A DNA stretch of 64,000 nucleotides from Lachnospiraceae bacterium (GCA_017517305.1 JAFWZV010000010.1:124001-188000); one strand, 5' to 3'. Positions 50,986 through 59,711 are shown, counted from the stretch's first letter. Notes: a model not told the origin generated them from the sequence alone. Translations and numbers: made by a program.

Positions 50986-52962
50986 ATGGAGAAGAAGGGA
51001 AGCTTATCTATTAACAGCGAAAATATTTTCCCTATTATCAAGAAGTGGTTATATTCAGACCACGACATTTTCATCAGAGAGCTTGTATCAAATGGTTGTG
51101 ATGCTATTACTAAGCTTAAGAAGCTTGCTCTTATGGGTGATTATCAGGAGACTGAAGGCGAGGAGTATAAGATTGAGATTTATGCTTCAGCAAAGGACAA
51201 GACACTTACCTTTGTAGATAATGGTATCGGTATGACTGAGGAGGAGGTTGAGAAGTATATTAACCAGATAGCTTTCTCAGGTGCTACAGATTTCATTAAC
51301 AAGTATAAGGATAAGACTAACGAGGACCAGATTATAGGTCACTTTGGTTTAGGCTTTTATTCAGCATTTATGGTAGCTGACAAGGTTACAATTGAGACCT
51401 GTTCATATCAGAAGGGTGCAAAGCCTGTATTCTGGGAGTGTGACGGTGGAACTGATTACTCTATGGAGGAAAGTGATGATGATGTAAGAGGTACAGCTAT
51501 TACACTTTACTTAAATGAGGAGTCTTATGAGTTTGCAAATGAGTACAGAGTTAAGGAGATAATCCAGAAGTACTGTGCATTTATGCCATATAATATCTAC
51601 TTTATTAACGAAGATAAGGTAGAGGAAGAGGAAGCTAAGGCTGCTGCTGAGAAGAAGAACAAGGTTATCGAGGTTGATCCTGATGATGAATTAGTTGGAG
51701 ATGTTAAGGAAGCTAAGTCTGATGATAGTGCAGAGGATAAGGCTGAGGAAGATAAGAAGGATGCGCCAAAGCCATTAAATGATACTAATCCACTTTGGAT
51801 GAAGAATCCTAAGGATTGTACAGATGAGGAGTATATTGATTTTTATCAGAGAGTATTCCTTGACTTTAAGAAGCCACTTTTCTGGATACACCTTAACATG
51901 GACTATCCATTTAACCTAAAGGGTATTCTCTACTTCCCTAAGATTAATACACAGTATGATCAGCTTGAGGGAACTATAAAGCTTTATAATAATCAGGTGT
52001 TTATAGCTGATAACATTAAGGAGGTAATTCCTGAGTTCTTACTCCTTCTAAAGGGTGTAATCGACTGTCCGGATCTTCCACTTAATGTTTCAAGAAGTGC
52101 ACTTCAGAACGATGGTTTTGTTAAGAAGATATCTGACTACATTACTAAGAAGGTGGCTGATAAGCTTTCCGGTATGTGCAAGACAGATAAGGAAAACTAT
52201 GAGAAGTACTGGGATGACCTTAGTCCATTTATTAAGTTTGGTTGCTTGAAGGATGATAAGTTCTGTGAAAAGATGACTGATTATATGCTCTTTAAGAACC
52301 TTGAGGGCAAGTACCTTACACTTCCAGAGTATCTTGAGGCAGGTAAGGAAAAGTATGAGAACAAGGTGTTCTATGTATCAGACGAGCAGGCTCAGTCACA
52401 GTATATAAATATGTTCAAGGAGGAGGGCATGGATGCTGTGTACCTTGTACACAACATTGACAATCCATACATCACTCACCTTGAGTCAAAGAATGAGAAT
52501 GTTAAGTTCCTTCGTATAGATGCTGATCTTTCAGATAACTTTGTAGGAGAGGCGCTTTCAGAGGACTTAATTAAGGAGTACACTGATAAGCTTTCTGAGA
52601 AGTTTAAGAAGGCAACTGGTAATGATAAGCTTAATGTTAAGGTTGAAAACCTTAAGAATGAGGCAATATCATCTATGCTTACTCTCTCAGAGGAGCAAAG
52701 ACGTATGATAGAGATGATGAAGGCCTACAGCATGGGTGGTCCTATGGATATGGCTATGTTTGGTGGTGAGGGTGAGACTTTAGTCCTTAACGCATCTAAC
52801 AAGCTTGTTAAGTATGTTCTTGATAATCCAGAGGGCGAGCATGCAGACAAGATTTGTTGTCAGCTCTATGATTTAGCTGTACTTGCTAACAAGCCACTTA
52901 GTCCAGAGGCAATGACTGCATTTGTGGCAAGAAGCAATGAGATACTTGGACTTTTAATATAA
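50986..52962 (+). CDS. htpG: Hsp90 chaperone HtpG
   Basis: The bacterial Hsp90, an ATP-dependent dimeric chaperone, 658 residues. The GHKL ATPase motifs are present: ELVSNGCDAITKLK (replacing the usual RELISNASDA by ELVSNGCDA), DNGIGMT, and GHFGLGFYSAFMVADKV. A charged linker rich in Asp/Glu/Lys lies around residues 220-260. The middle domain has the client/ATP-contacting NVSRSALQND. The AGGAGG ribosome site is strong. Regulation by HrcA through CIRCE is expected from the upstream repeat. Confidence 0.97.
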   Translation: MEKKGSLSINSENIFPIIKKWLYSDHDIFIRELVSNGCDAITKLKKLALMGDYQETEGEEYKIEIYASAKDKTLTFVDNGIGMTEEEVEKYINQIAFSGATDFINKYKDKTNEDQIIGHFGLGFYSAFMVADKVTIETCSYQKGAKPVFWECDGGTDYSMEESDDDVRGTAITLYLNEESYEFANEYRVKEIIQKYCAFMPYNIYFINEDKVEEEEAKAAAEKKNKVIEVDPDDELVGDVKEAKSDDSAEDKAEEDKKDAPKPLNDTNPLWMKNPKDCTDEEYIDFYQRVFLDFKKPLFWIHLNMDYPFNLKGILYFPKINTQYDQLEGTIKLYNNQVFIADNIKEVIPEFLLLLKGVIDCPDLPLNVSRSALQNDGFVKKISDYITKKVADKLSGMCKTDKENYEKYWDDLSPFIKFGCLKDDKFCEKMTDYMLFKNLEGKYLTLPEYLEAGKEKYENKVFYVSDEQAQSQYINMFKEEGMDAVYLVHNIDNPYITHLESKNENVKFLRIDADLSDNFVGEALSEDLIKEYTDKLSEKFKKATGNDKLNVKVENLKNEAISSMLTLSEEQRRMIEMMKAYSMGGPMDMAMFGGEGETLVLNASNKLVKYVLDNPEGEHADKICCQLYDLAVLANKPLSPEAMTAFVARSNEILGLLI

Positions 52963-52973
52963 TGTGATATAAT

Positions 52974-53011
52974 AAATGAGAGTTTACCTTAGGGTGGACT
53001 CTCATTTTTAT
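52974..53011 (+). terminator. Terminator of htpG
   Basis: Stem AAATGAGAGT / ACTCTCATTT with a T run. Confidence 0.9.
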
Positions 53012-53028
53012 ATAGGAAGGTTAGAAGA

Positions 53029-53538
53029 ATGAATAACACAAATCTGATTTTAATGAATGATAACCAAAAGGAAGCTGCACTTAGTGTTATAAAGAAAAAA
53101 GCTAAATCTGTAATTGCTAAGTCTATATTGACTATGGCTATTGTGTGGATATTTATATATGTAATACTTTATTTGGAGAATTCAAAGGCTAGTGATGTTG
53201 CTCCTAATATTACACTTGCCACATTTGTTACAGTTATAGTTGGGGTATCATTTGTGGAGAGAATTATCAATAATATTGTGATATTGAACAAGGTGAAAAG
53301 GCTTAAGAAGGATAACCTATACTGGATAACACTTCCGGTTAAGAAATGTACCTGCTCCATAAATATCTTTGAAAGATGGTACAGATATGCGCATTATGAA
53401 TATGGTGGCAAAATGCATAGGGACTGGATGTTGATAGGTAAAATGCCTATAAATAGGGTTACCTGTCTGGTTCCAGAGTCAGATACAGCTATGTCCTATG
53501 GATTTATGTATGGCTGGTTTAAGGGAGTGTTATATTAG
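53029..53538 (+). CDS. Membrane protein with two N-terminal helices
   Basis: A 169-residue protein with two hydrophobic segments (about 29-47 and 62-82) and a soluble C-terminal domain of 80 residues with Tyr/Cys-rich motif (ITLPVKKCTCSINIFERWYRYAHYEY). No family is recognised. The AGGAAGG site precedes the ATG. It is the first of five small genes in tandem. An immunity or envelope role is possible only by analogy with the downstream genes. Confidence 0.75.
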   Translation: MNNTNLILMNDNQKEAALSVIKKKAKSVIAKSILTMAIVWIFIYVILYLENSKASDVAPNITLATFVTVIVGVSFVERIINNIVILNKVKRLKKDNLYWITLPVKKCTCSINIFERWYRYAHYEYGGKMHRDWMLIGKMPINRVTCLVPESDTAMSYGFMYGWFKGVLY

Positions 53539-53567
53539 GAAATATTATGGAGGAATAGATTAGGCAG

Positions 53568-53921
53568 ATGGATGAAGAGATAAAGATAATACGAGATATT
53601 ATTGAAGCTAAGGCAAAGGAACTTAATGTTGATTTAAGTTGTTTTCATATAGGTGAGTTGGTTTGTAATTTTGAACATGGAGGATGTTTTAAAAGAAATG
53701 GTAATTGGTTTCTGTATCAAACTGATGATAGGTATATGCAAACAATATTTAACGGACCATTCACATTGAGAGGAATAATATATGCATGTTCTTTGTTGTT
53801 GCGATTTAGTAAGCATATGGAGGAATATGAATTTTCAGATAAGGAAGAGGATGTATTTTGCAGTAATCATTATTATTCTTTAGAGGAAATTGATGAAAAA
53901 TGTAAGGAGATTAAATTGTGA
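53568..53921 (+). CDS. Small protein resembling Imm59-type immunity proteins
   Basis: A 117-residue soluble acidic protein. The central GNWFLYQTDDRYMQTIFNGPFTLRGIIYACSLLLRF has the YxxDxR-plus-long-helix layout of Imm59-like immunity proteins, but the resemblance is by eye. The start codon is ATG 53568 because an in-frame stop lies just upstream; the ribosome site is poor. It overlaps the next gene by four bases (GTGA), so they are coupled. Confidence 0.7.
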   Translation: MDEEIKIIRDIIEAKAKELNVDLSCFHIGELVCNFEHGGCFKRNGNWFLYQTDDRYMQTIFNGPFTLRGIIYACSLLLRFSKHMEEYEFSDKEEDVFCSNHYYSLEEIDEKCKEIKL

Positions 53922-54220
53922 AATTAGAGAATAATAAGGTAAATAGTAGAAATTTATATTGCATAGGCTATTGTAGCAATATAGACAAATACATACTTGA
54001 ATGCTGTGTTCCTGGTTCTGTATATTACAATATGTATTACGAGATATCAAAAGAAGAATTTGATAGATATGAAGAAGATTCAAGTGAGTTAGACAAGCTA
54101 GTAGATTATATTCGTAGAAACAATTATAAATCCGATAGACTTTTGTTTTCAGATTTGAGTAAAGATAATTCTATAGAACAGGCGGAATTAATGAAAAAGG
54201 CTAAACAAAAACAAGGATAA
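53918..54220 (+). CDS. Small hypothetical protein
   Basis: A 100-residue protein, GTG start at 53918 inside the overlap with the previous gene, with AAGGAG nine bases upstream. Mixed alpha/beta, N-terminal half Tyr- and Cys-rich (NLYCIGYCSNIDKYILECCVPGSVYYNMYYEIS), C-terminal half charged and helical. No recognised family. It is probably co-translated with the gene at 53568. Confidence 0.7.
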   Translation: MKLENNKVNSRNLYCIGYCSNIDKYILECCVPGSVYYNMYYEISKEEFDRYEEDSSELDKLVDYIRRNNYKSDRLLFSDLSKDNSIEQAELMKKAKQKQG

Positions 54221-54238
54221 ATATGCAAGGTGATTATT

Positions 54239-54487
54239 ATGAATGGAATAAAATCAATTAGGGGTAATTATGGTAGAACCTTTATAGAATTGAATGATGG
54301 TAGCATAATAGTTGGTGATTCGGAATTTCGAGCAAAATCTGGGAAGGTAGATGGTGTTTATGTATATACCCAAAGCTTGAAGTATAAAGAAACAGAAGTA
54401 CAATTGACTGCGGAAGAAATAGAAGAACTAATGAAAGAAGTTGAAATATATAATAAGGATAAAAGAGATTTTATAGAATGGGTGTGA
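54239..54487 (+). CDS. Small protein resembling Imm74-type immunity proteins
   Basis: An 82-residue protein, mostly beta, ending with a Thr-Ala-Glu-Glu helix: KSIRGNYGRTFIELNDGSIIVGDSEF...VYTQSLKYKETEVQLTAEEIEELMKEV. This order (short GR-strand, dGxxxxxGE, Tyr-Ser segment, LTxEE helix) is that of Imm74 proteins, which protect against polymorphic toxins. ATG 54239 is chosen with AAGGTG six bases upstream. It overlaps the next gene by about ten bases. Confidence 0.7.
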   Translation: MNGIKSIRGNYGRTFIELNDGSIIVGDSEFRAKSGKVDGVYVYTQSLKYKETEVQLTAEEIEELMKEVEIYNKDKRDFIEWV

Positions 54488-54795
54488 TTACGTTGCTAAA
54501 AAGACAGTGTAAAAGATGTGTATTTGAATATGAATTTGAACCTTTTGCTAATTTGATAACTTTTTGTCCAAGCTGTAATAAGTATGATTATTTGTCATGT
54601 GAGTATGGCTTTGGACCTGTGGTTCCATGTAGAATATATCATGGTAGCAAGGTGATTGGATTAGTTTCTTATAATGATGTATCTGAACGAGTTTATAGAC
54701 TAGACTCGGATGAATTAAATATACATAAGGTATTGAATAATACATACTTGCAGGCTCTAGAGGAGGCTATAGATATAGTGGCAGATAAGTTATAA
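54478..54795 (+). CDS. Small zinc-ribbon-like protein
   Basis: A protein of up to 105 residues with two CxxC pairs (CKRC near 10 and CPSC near 31) that should form a zinc ribbon, followed by a compact beta/alpha tail. No family is known to me. Three in-frame starts exist (ATG 54478, GTG 54484, TTG 54493) inside the overlap with the previous gene, and no clear ribosome site chooses between them. It ends the small-gene cluster before cysS. Confidence 0.65.
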   Translation: MGVITLLKRQCKRCVFEYEFEPFANLITFCPSCNKYDYLSCEYGFGPVVPCRIYHGSKVIGLVSYNDVSERVYRLDSDELNIHKVLNNTYLQALEEAIDIVADKL

Positions 54796-54921
54796 TGTTT
54801 TTTTATTGACAAAGCCACCTCATTAGAATATCTTATAATAAGGTTATTTGTATAGTAGGATAACTATATATAATAGCTATATTTCGAAAGGATTGCGTTT
54901 TAGACGTACAGGTAGATTAAG

Positions 54922-56328
54922 ATGAAGATTTTTAACACATTAACTAAGAAGAAGGATGACTTCACTCCTATAAATGAAGGTAAGGTAGGTATCTATGTAT
55001 GTGGACCTACAGTTTATGATTATATTCACATCGGTAATGCTAGACCTATGATAGTATTTGATACTCTTAGAAGATATTTTGAGTACAAGGGCTATGAGGT
55101 AAATTATGTATCTAACTTTACTGATGTTGATGACAAGATTATCAAGAAGGCAAATGCTGAGGGCGTTGACTCAAAGGTTATATCAGAGAGATTTATCGAA
55201 GAGTGTAAGAAGGATATGGCATCACTTAATGTTAAGGAGGCTACAACACATCCTAAGGCAACTGAGGAAATCGATGATATGATAGCTATGGTTCAGACTC
55301 TTATTAAGAAGGAGTATGCTTACGAGGTAAATGGTACAGTATATTTCAGAACAAGAAAGTTCTCAGATTACGGTAAGCTTTCAAAGAAGAACCTAGATGA
55401 CCTTAGAGCTGGTAACAGAGAGCTTAAGGTTTCAGGACAGGATGAGAAGGAGGATGCACTTGACTTCGTTCTCTGGAAGCCTAAGAAGGAGGGCGAGCCT
55501 TCATGGCCATCACCTTGGGGCGATGGTAGACCAGGCTGGCACTTAGAGTGTTCAGTTATGTCTAAGAAGTATATCGGAGATGTTATTGACATTCATGCAG
55601 GTGGAGAGGATCTTGTATTCCCACATCACGAGAATGAGATAGCTCAGAGTGAGGCTGCAAATGATGCAGAATTCGCTAGATATTGGATGCATAACGGTTT
55701 CCTTAAGATTGACAATGAGAAGATGTCTAAATCTCTTGGTAACTTCTTTACAGTAAGAGAAATCGGCGAGAAGTATGATTTACAGGTTATAAGATTCTTT
55801 ATGCTTTCAGCTCATTACAGAAGTCCACTGAACTTCTCAGCAGAGCTTGTAGAGTCATCAAAGAATGGTTTGGATAGAATTAAGACAGCTGCATCTCGTC
55901 TTGAAGAGGTTATGGGTTCAGGTGCTGAAGGTGCCATGACTGATGCTGAGGCTTCAAATGTAGCTGCTATGGATGAGTTAGTTAAGAGATACGAGGCTGC
56001 TATGGAGGATGACCTTAACACAGCAGATGCTATTTCTATTATATTTGAGTTAGTTAAGCTTATTAACACATCTGTTAGTGCTGATACAACTAAGGAGTTT
56101 GCTACAAAGGCTTACAATACACTTGAACTTTTAAGTGATATCCTTGGAATTATTATCAAGGAAGAAAAGGGTCTTCTTGACGAAGAGATTGAGAACCTTA
56201 TTCAGGAGAGACAGGATGCTAGAAAGGCTAAGAACTTTGCCAGAGCAGATGAGATTAGAAATCTTCTCACAGAGAAGGGTATTATCTTAGAGGATACAAG
56301 AGAAGGCGTAAGGTGGAAGAGAGCTTAG
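54922..56328 (+). CDS. cysS: Cysteinyl-tRNA synthetase
   Basis: A class I aminoacyl-tRNA synthetase of 468 residues that charges tRNA-Cys. Visible are the zinc-binding CGPTVYD (Cys28 region), HIGNARP (HIGH motif), the zinc Cys/His in GWHLECSVM and [15 protein letters not shown], and KMSKSLGN (KMSKS loop). A weak ribosome site precedes ATG 54922. The leader of about 80-120 nt is too short for a T-box and none is visible. mrnC follows with 1 bp of space, so the block cysS-mrnC is tightly coupled. Confidence 0.98.
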   Translation: MKIFNTLTKKKDDFTPINEGKVGIYVCGPTVYDYIHIGNARPMIVFDTLRRYFEYKGYEVNYVSNFTDVDDKIIKKANAEGVDSKVISERFIEECKKDMASLNVKEATTHPKATEEIDDMIAMVQTLIKKEYAYEVNGTVYFRTRKFSDYGKLSKKNLDDLRAGNRELKVSGQDEKEDALDFVLWKPKKEGEPSWPSPWGDGRPGWHLECSVMSKKYIGDVIDIHAGGEDLVFPHHENEIAQSEAANDAEFARYWMHNGFLKIDNEKMSKSLGNFFTVREIGEKYDLQVIRFFMLSAHYRSPLNFSAELVESSKNGLDRIKTAASRLEEVMGSGAEGAMTDAEASNVAAMDELVKRYEAAMEDDLNTADAISIIFELVKLINTSVSADTTKEFATKAYNTLELLSDILGIIIKEEKGLLDEEIENLIQERQDARKAKNFARADEIRNLLTEKGIILEDTREGVRWKRA

Positions 56329-56329
56329 T

Positions 56330-56764
56330 ATGGAAGAGAGCTTAAAATTAGAAGAATGCATTAATCAATCAAATATGTCTGAGAAGGAAGCATATCAGTA
56401 TTCACCACTTGCATTAGCTTATATTGGTGACAGTGCCTTGGATTTACTTGTTAAGACCTACTATGTAAAGAATTCTAACAAGCAAACCTATAAGTATCAC
56501 AAGGATGTGTGTAATATTGTTAAGGCAGTAAATCAGGCTCAGTTTATAGATAGTATTATGGATGAACTATCAGAGGATGAGATGGATATATATAAGCGTG
56601 GTCGTAATGCCACCACACACTCTAAGGCTAAGAATGCCACTATGGGTGAGTATCGTAAGGCTACAGGACTTGAGGCTTTATTTGGATATCTGTACCTTAA
56701 GGGAGATATGGTTAAGCTAAATTCCTTCGTGGATAGGATGATTGATATGTATGAGAATAAGTAA
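56330..56764 (+). CDS. mrnC: Mini-ribonuclease 3
   Basis: An RNase III-like protein without the double-stranded RNA-binding domain (144 residues), which matures 23S rRNA. The RNase III signature is in YSPLALAYIGDSALDLLVKTYYV; the catalytic Asp lies in YIGDSALD and the Glu in ATGLEALFGYLYL. It is 1 bp after cysS, a conserved pair in Firmicutes. cysE follows 50 bp later. Confidence 0.96.
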   Translation: MEESLKLEECINQSNMSEKEAYQYSPLALAYIGDSALDLLVKTYYVKNSNKQTYKYHKDVCNIVKAVNQAQFIDSIMDELSEDEMDIYKRGRNATTHSKAKNATMGEYRKATGLEALFGYLYLKGDMVKLNSFVDRMIDMYENK

Positions 56765-56813
56765 TACTTACAAAGGATGTTTAAATATTTTTAGACAAAA
56801 GTAGGTGATTATT

Positions 56814-57467
56814 ATGTCATGGTTTAAATATTATAAGGAGCAGTCAAAGGTTATTAAGGAGCGAGATCCTGCAATTAAGAATAATCTTGAGGTTTTGCTT
56901 TATCCTAGCTTTAGAGCAATATATAACTATCGTAGGGCTCATAAGCATTTCCTTAAGAAGAGATATTTTCTTGCTAGATATATCTCCCAGAAGACTGCTA
57001 GGAAAACCGGTATAGAGATTCACCCGGGTGCAACCATTGGCGAGGGCTTTTTCATCGACCATGGGCACGGTGTTATAATCGGTGAAACAACTATAATCGG
57101 TGATAATGTAACTATATATCAGGGAGTAACCTTAGGTGGTACAGGTAAGGAGACAGGAAAGCGTCATCCTACCATCTGCGATAATGTTATGATTAGCGCA
57201 GGTGCTAAGGTTATAGGTTCATTTACAGTTGGGGAAAATTCTAAGATTGGTGCCGGTTCAGTTGTATTATCAGAGGTTCCGCCTAATTCTACAGTTGTAG
57301 GTGTTCCGGGACGAGTGGTTAAGCAGGAGAATGTTAAGATTCCAAGACTTGACCTAGATCAGGTACATCTTCCTGACCCTGTATTAAATGATATAAGACA
57401 GCTTAAGGCTGAGAATGAAGAGCTGAGAAATATGGTGGAAAAGCTTGCAGAGAGTATAAACAAATAA
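56814..57467 (+). CDS. cysE: Serine O-acetyltransferase
   Basis: Acetylates serine with acetyl-CoA, the first step of cysteine synthesis. About 217 residues, with an N-terminal helical domain and the left-handed beta-helix of hexapeptide repeats (IEIHPGATIGEGFFIDHGHGVIIGETTIIGDNVTIYQGVTLGGTGK), the catalytic His in IDHGHG, and the acetyl-CoA loop near GAKVIGSFTVGENSKIGAG. The C-terminal inhibitor/CysK-binding tail ends in ESINK rather than the canonical Ile, so complex formation with CysK may differ. ATG 56814 is preceded by AGGTGA; a GTG at 56805 is in frame. Confidence 0.95.
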   Translation: MSWFKYYKEQSKVIKERDPAIKNNLEVLLYPSFRAIYNYRRAHKHFLKKRYFLARYISQKTARKTGIEIHPGATIGEGFFIDHGHGVIIGETTIIGDNVTIYQGVTLGGTGKETGKRHPTICDNVMISAGAKVIGSFTVGENSKIGAGSVVLSEVPPNSTVVGVPGRVVKQENVKIPRLDLDQVHLPDPVLNDIRQLKAENEELRNMVEKLAESINK

Positions 57468-57512
57468 TGAAAGGGCACATAGGATAAATACTTTGTGCGT
57501 ATAAGGAAAGAG

Positions 57513-58292
57513 ATGGAGAATCAGAAGGATTTTAATAAGAATAATCAGAATGAAAATGAGCATATTATAGAAGGCAGAAATGCAGTTCTTGAAGCATTTC
57601 GTTCTGGTAAGACTGTAGATAAGCTTTATCTTCAGGATGGACTTAGAGATGGAGTTATAAGCTCTATTCTGAGAGATGCCAAGAAAAAAGATGTGATAGT
57701 AAATTTTGTAAGCAAGGAAAAGCTTGACCAGATGTCATCAACTAAGAAGCATCAGGGTGTTATGGCAATTTGCTCTGCTTATGAGTATGCTGACATAGAG
57801 GATATATTTGCAAAGGCTGAGGAAAGGGGAGAAGCTCCATTTGTATTTATACTTGATGAGCTTGAGGATCCACACAATTTAGGCGCAATCATTAGAACAG
57901 CAAACCTTTGTGGTGCACATGGAGTAATTATTCCTAAGAGAAGAGCAGTAGGACTTACTGCAACAGTTGTTAAGGCTTCAGCAGGAGCTATCAATTATAC
58001 ACCAGTTGCCAAGGTTACTAATATTGCTAAGACCATAGAGGAACTTAAGGATAGAGGAATGTGGTTTGCTTGCGCAGATATGGATGGTCAGGTGATGTAT
58101 GATTGCAACCTGACTGGTTCAATAGGTCTTGTTATAGGTAATGAGGGAAGTGGAGTAAGCAGACTTGTTAAGGAAAAATGCGACTATGTGGTATCTATTC
58201 CTATGAAGGGAGACATTGACTCTCTTAATGCATCGGTTGCTGCAGGAGTGCTTGCATATGAAGTTGTTAGACAGAGATTAGGTAAAAAATAA
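57513..58292 (+). CDS. rlmB: 23S rRNA (guanosine-2'-O-)-methyltransferase RlmB
   Basis: A SPOUT-class methyltransferase of 259 residues that methylates the 2'-OH of G2251 in 23S rRNA. Visible are an N-terminal substrate-binding region (IIEGRNAVLEAF), LDELEDPHNLGAIIRTANLCGAHGVI, and the knotted C-terminal motifs IGLVIGNEGSGVSRL and SIPMKGDIDSLNASVAAGVLAYE. I use ATG 57513, five bases after AAGGAAAG; a GTG at 57495 is possible. It continues the cysS-mrnC-cysE-rlmB-sigH order. Confidence 0.95.
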   Translation: MENQKDFNKNNQNENEHIIEGRNAVLEAFRSGKTVDKLYLQDGLRDGVISSILRDAKKKDVIVNFVSKEKLDQMSSTKKHQGVMAICSAYEYADIEDIFAKAEERGEAPFVFILDELEDPHNLGAIIRTANLCGAHGVIIPKRRAVGLTATVVKASAGAINYTPVAKVTNIAKTIEELKDRGMWFACADMDGQVMYDCNLTGSIGLVIGNEGSGVSRLVKEKCDYVVSIPMKGDIDSLNASVAAGVLAYEVVRQRLGKK

Positions 58293-58301
58293 ATTATATA
58301 A

Positions 58302-58329
58302 AAGCCCCTATGTGTTAGACATAGGGGTT
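58302..58329 (+). promoter_or_regulatory. Hairpin between rlmB and the sigH-like gene
   Basis: AGCCCCTATG / CATAGGGGTT with a 7-base loop. No T run follows, and its right arm contains AGGGG, the possible ribosome site of the next gene, so it could hide that site rather than end transcription. Confidence 0.5.
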
Positions 58330-58338
58330 AGATATATT

Positions 58339-58938
58339 ATGGGGGTAGAGTCATTGGATTACACAAATATGACTGACAATGAAATACTTAAGCTTATCTA
58401 TGGGAAAGATAATGATGCTATGGAGTATATGATTAAAAAATATTCTCCTATAGTAAAAAAGGAAATTCGTACTATGTATCTTATAGGTGCAGAAACTGAG
58501 GATTTGTATCAGGAGGGTATGATAGGGCTTTTTAAAGCTGTGAGAGATTTTGAACCGGATAAAGGAGCAATATTTTCCACATTTGCTACATTGTGTGTGA
58601 AAAATCAGGTAAAATCAGCGGTAACTGCAGCCAATAGAAAGAAGCATATTCCTTTGAATCAGTACATTTCGATTTATGCAGGCAATGATGATGGAACTAA
58701 TGAGGAATTATTCTTAGATGATGGAGTTAAGACAAATCCCGAGAAGAAGGTGCTTGCTAAGGAAGATGAAAGTGAAATCTTTGAAAAGATAAAAGAAAAG
58801 CTAAGTAAGCTAGAAATTCAAGTTTTGAATTTGTATTTAGATGGACTATCCTATGCTGAAATTGGAGAAAGATTAAACAAAACTGAGAAATCTGTTAACA
58901 ATGCATTACAGAGAATTAGAGGTAAGCTTTCCAAATAG
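58339..58938 (+). CDS. sigH: Sigma-70 family factor, SigH-like
   Basis: An RNA polymerase sigma factor of about 199 residues. Region 2 (YMIKKYSPIVKKEIRTMYLIGAETEDLYQEGMIGLFKAVRDFEPDKGAIFSTFATLCVKNQV) and region 4 (LSKLEIQVLNLYLDGLSYAEIGERLNKTEKSVNNALQRIRGKL) resemble SigH (Spo0H), which in Bacillus starts the sporulation programme. Start is uncertain: ATG 58339 follows the AGGGG in the hairpin; a TTG at 58354 after GGGG is possible. It follows rlmB as in Bacillus, where sigH comes after rlmB and yacP; yacP is missing here and secE/nusG do not follow, so orthology is likely, not certain. Confidence 0.85.
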   Translation: MGVESLDYTNMTDNEILKLIYGKDNDAMEYMIKKYSPIVKKEIRTMYLIGAETEDLYQEGMIGLFKAVRDFEPDKGAIFSTFATLCVKNQVKSAVTAANRKKHIPLNQYISIYAGNDDGTNEELFLDDGVKTNPEKKVLAKEDESEIFEKIKEKLSKLEIQVLNLYLDGLSYAEIGERLNKTEKSVNNALQRIRGKLSK

Positions 58939-58945
58939 GTTTTTC

Positions 58946-58974
58946 TTGACATAAGCAATCAAATAAAGTATTAT
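58946..58974 (+). promoter_or_regulatory. Promoter of tRNA-Thr
   Basis: Perfect TTGACA (58946-58951), 17-bp spacer, TATTAT (58969-58974), about 28 bp before the mature tRNA. Confidence 0.8.
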
Positions 58975-59001
58975 CTATTTTGTGCAAAAAAGCATAGAGT
59001 T

Positions 59002-59074
59002 GCTGCTATGGCTCAGTCGGTAGAGCGTCGCATTGGTAGTGCGGAGGTCACGGGTTCGATTCCCGTTAGCAGCT
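59002..59074 (+). tRNA. tRNA-Thr (anticodon GGT)
   Basis: A 73-nt cloverleaf. The acceptor arms GCTGCTA / TAGCAGC pair perfectly, the D arm is GCTC-AGTCGGTA-GAGC, the anticodon stem TCGCA / TGCGG encloses TTGGTAG with anticodon GGT, the variable loop is AGGTC, and the T arm is ACGGG-TTCGATT-CCCGT. The discriminator base is T; CCA is not encoded. It is monocistronic. Confidence 0.95.
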
Positions 59075-59080
59075 TAGACT

Positions 59081-59117
59081 TAGGACTTTAAAAGTATTAC
59101 TTTTAGAGTCCTATTTT
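59081..59117 (+). terminator. Terminator of tRNA-Thr
   Basis: Stem TAGGACTTTAAAAGTA / TACTTTTAGAGTCCTA with one-nt loop, followed by TTTT. Confidence 0.85.
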
Positions 59118-59160
59118 AAACTACAGGTTTAATGACAAGTACTTTACAAAGTAATAAAAT

Positions 59161-59258
59161 AAAAATGTGCAGTAGGATGTTTACGTTTCGGGCGTATGCT
59201 GGGGGTATTATATATACATCTGTCAGCCTTCATTAACTGCACTTTTTTTAGTTAATTG
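59161..59258 (+). ncRNA. Possible structured RNA closed by a terminator stem
   Basis: Outer arms GTGCAGT (59167-59173) and ACTGCAC (59236-59242) with A-rich and T-rich flanks form a terminator-like stem that encloses 62 nt with an inner GGATGT/ACATCT pair and a GGGGG run. Directly after the T run a second, partial right arm (AATTGCACTTTTTT) is repeated. There is no clear promoter or gene it belongs to; it could be a small RNA or a rearranged terminator. Confidence 0.35.
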
Positions 59259-59288
59259 CACTTTTTTGTAAATGGATGGTGTTGATTT

Positions 59289-59501
59289 ATGTATAAATAT
59301 TTTGAACAGCTACAATTATGTGCTGATACAAGGTCTGTGACGGAGCAAGAAATATTTGAGTATAAGAATAAAGTTATATCTGAGATGAAGGCTTTGGGGG
59401 CAAGAGAAGAGGATATTAACTTACTTAATGATGAGATGATACGTTGTTCAATAATTAATAACCATAAACCCTATGATACAGCATGGTCTTTGTTACAATA
59501 A
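59289..59501 (+). CDS. Small hypothetical protein
   Basis: A 70-residue helical protein (EIFEYKNKVISEMKALGAREEDINLLNDEMIRCSIINNHKP) with normal codon composition but a weak ribosome site (GATGGTG eleven bases upstream). No family is recognised. A hairpin terminator lies 70 bp after its stop, which supports a real gene. Confidence 0.55.
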   Translation: MYKYFEQLQLCADTRSVTEQEIFEYKNKVISEMKALGAREEDINLLNDEMIRCSIINNHKPYDTAWSLLQ

Positions 59502-59569
59502 CAAGAGGAGATATAAAAACTCATATTAAAATATTATGATGCAGACCTAGGCGATGCATAAAAATATTA

Positions 59570-59617
59570 AGAGATGTATGAAAATAACATAATAGTTGTT
59601 TTCATACATCTTTTATT
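59570..59617 (+). terminator. Terminator after the small gene
   Basis: Stem AGATGTATGAAAATAAC / GTTGTTTTCATACATCT with a T-rich tail. Confidence 0.85.
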
Positions 59618-59711
59618 TATGAAAAATGTATGAAATATAGGGAAAAATGCAAAAAAATAATGCATTATACAATATATTGTGTTATACTACAAATGTATAA
59701 CTATGTTTTGG

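Noticed and set aside
54796..54921. T-box riboswitch before cysS
   Set aside because: The gap is only about 126 bp, with no specifier stem or T-box consensus sequence visible.
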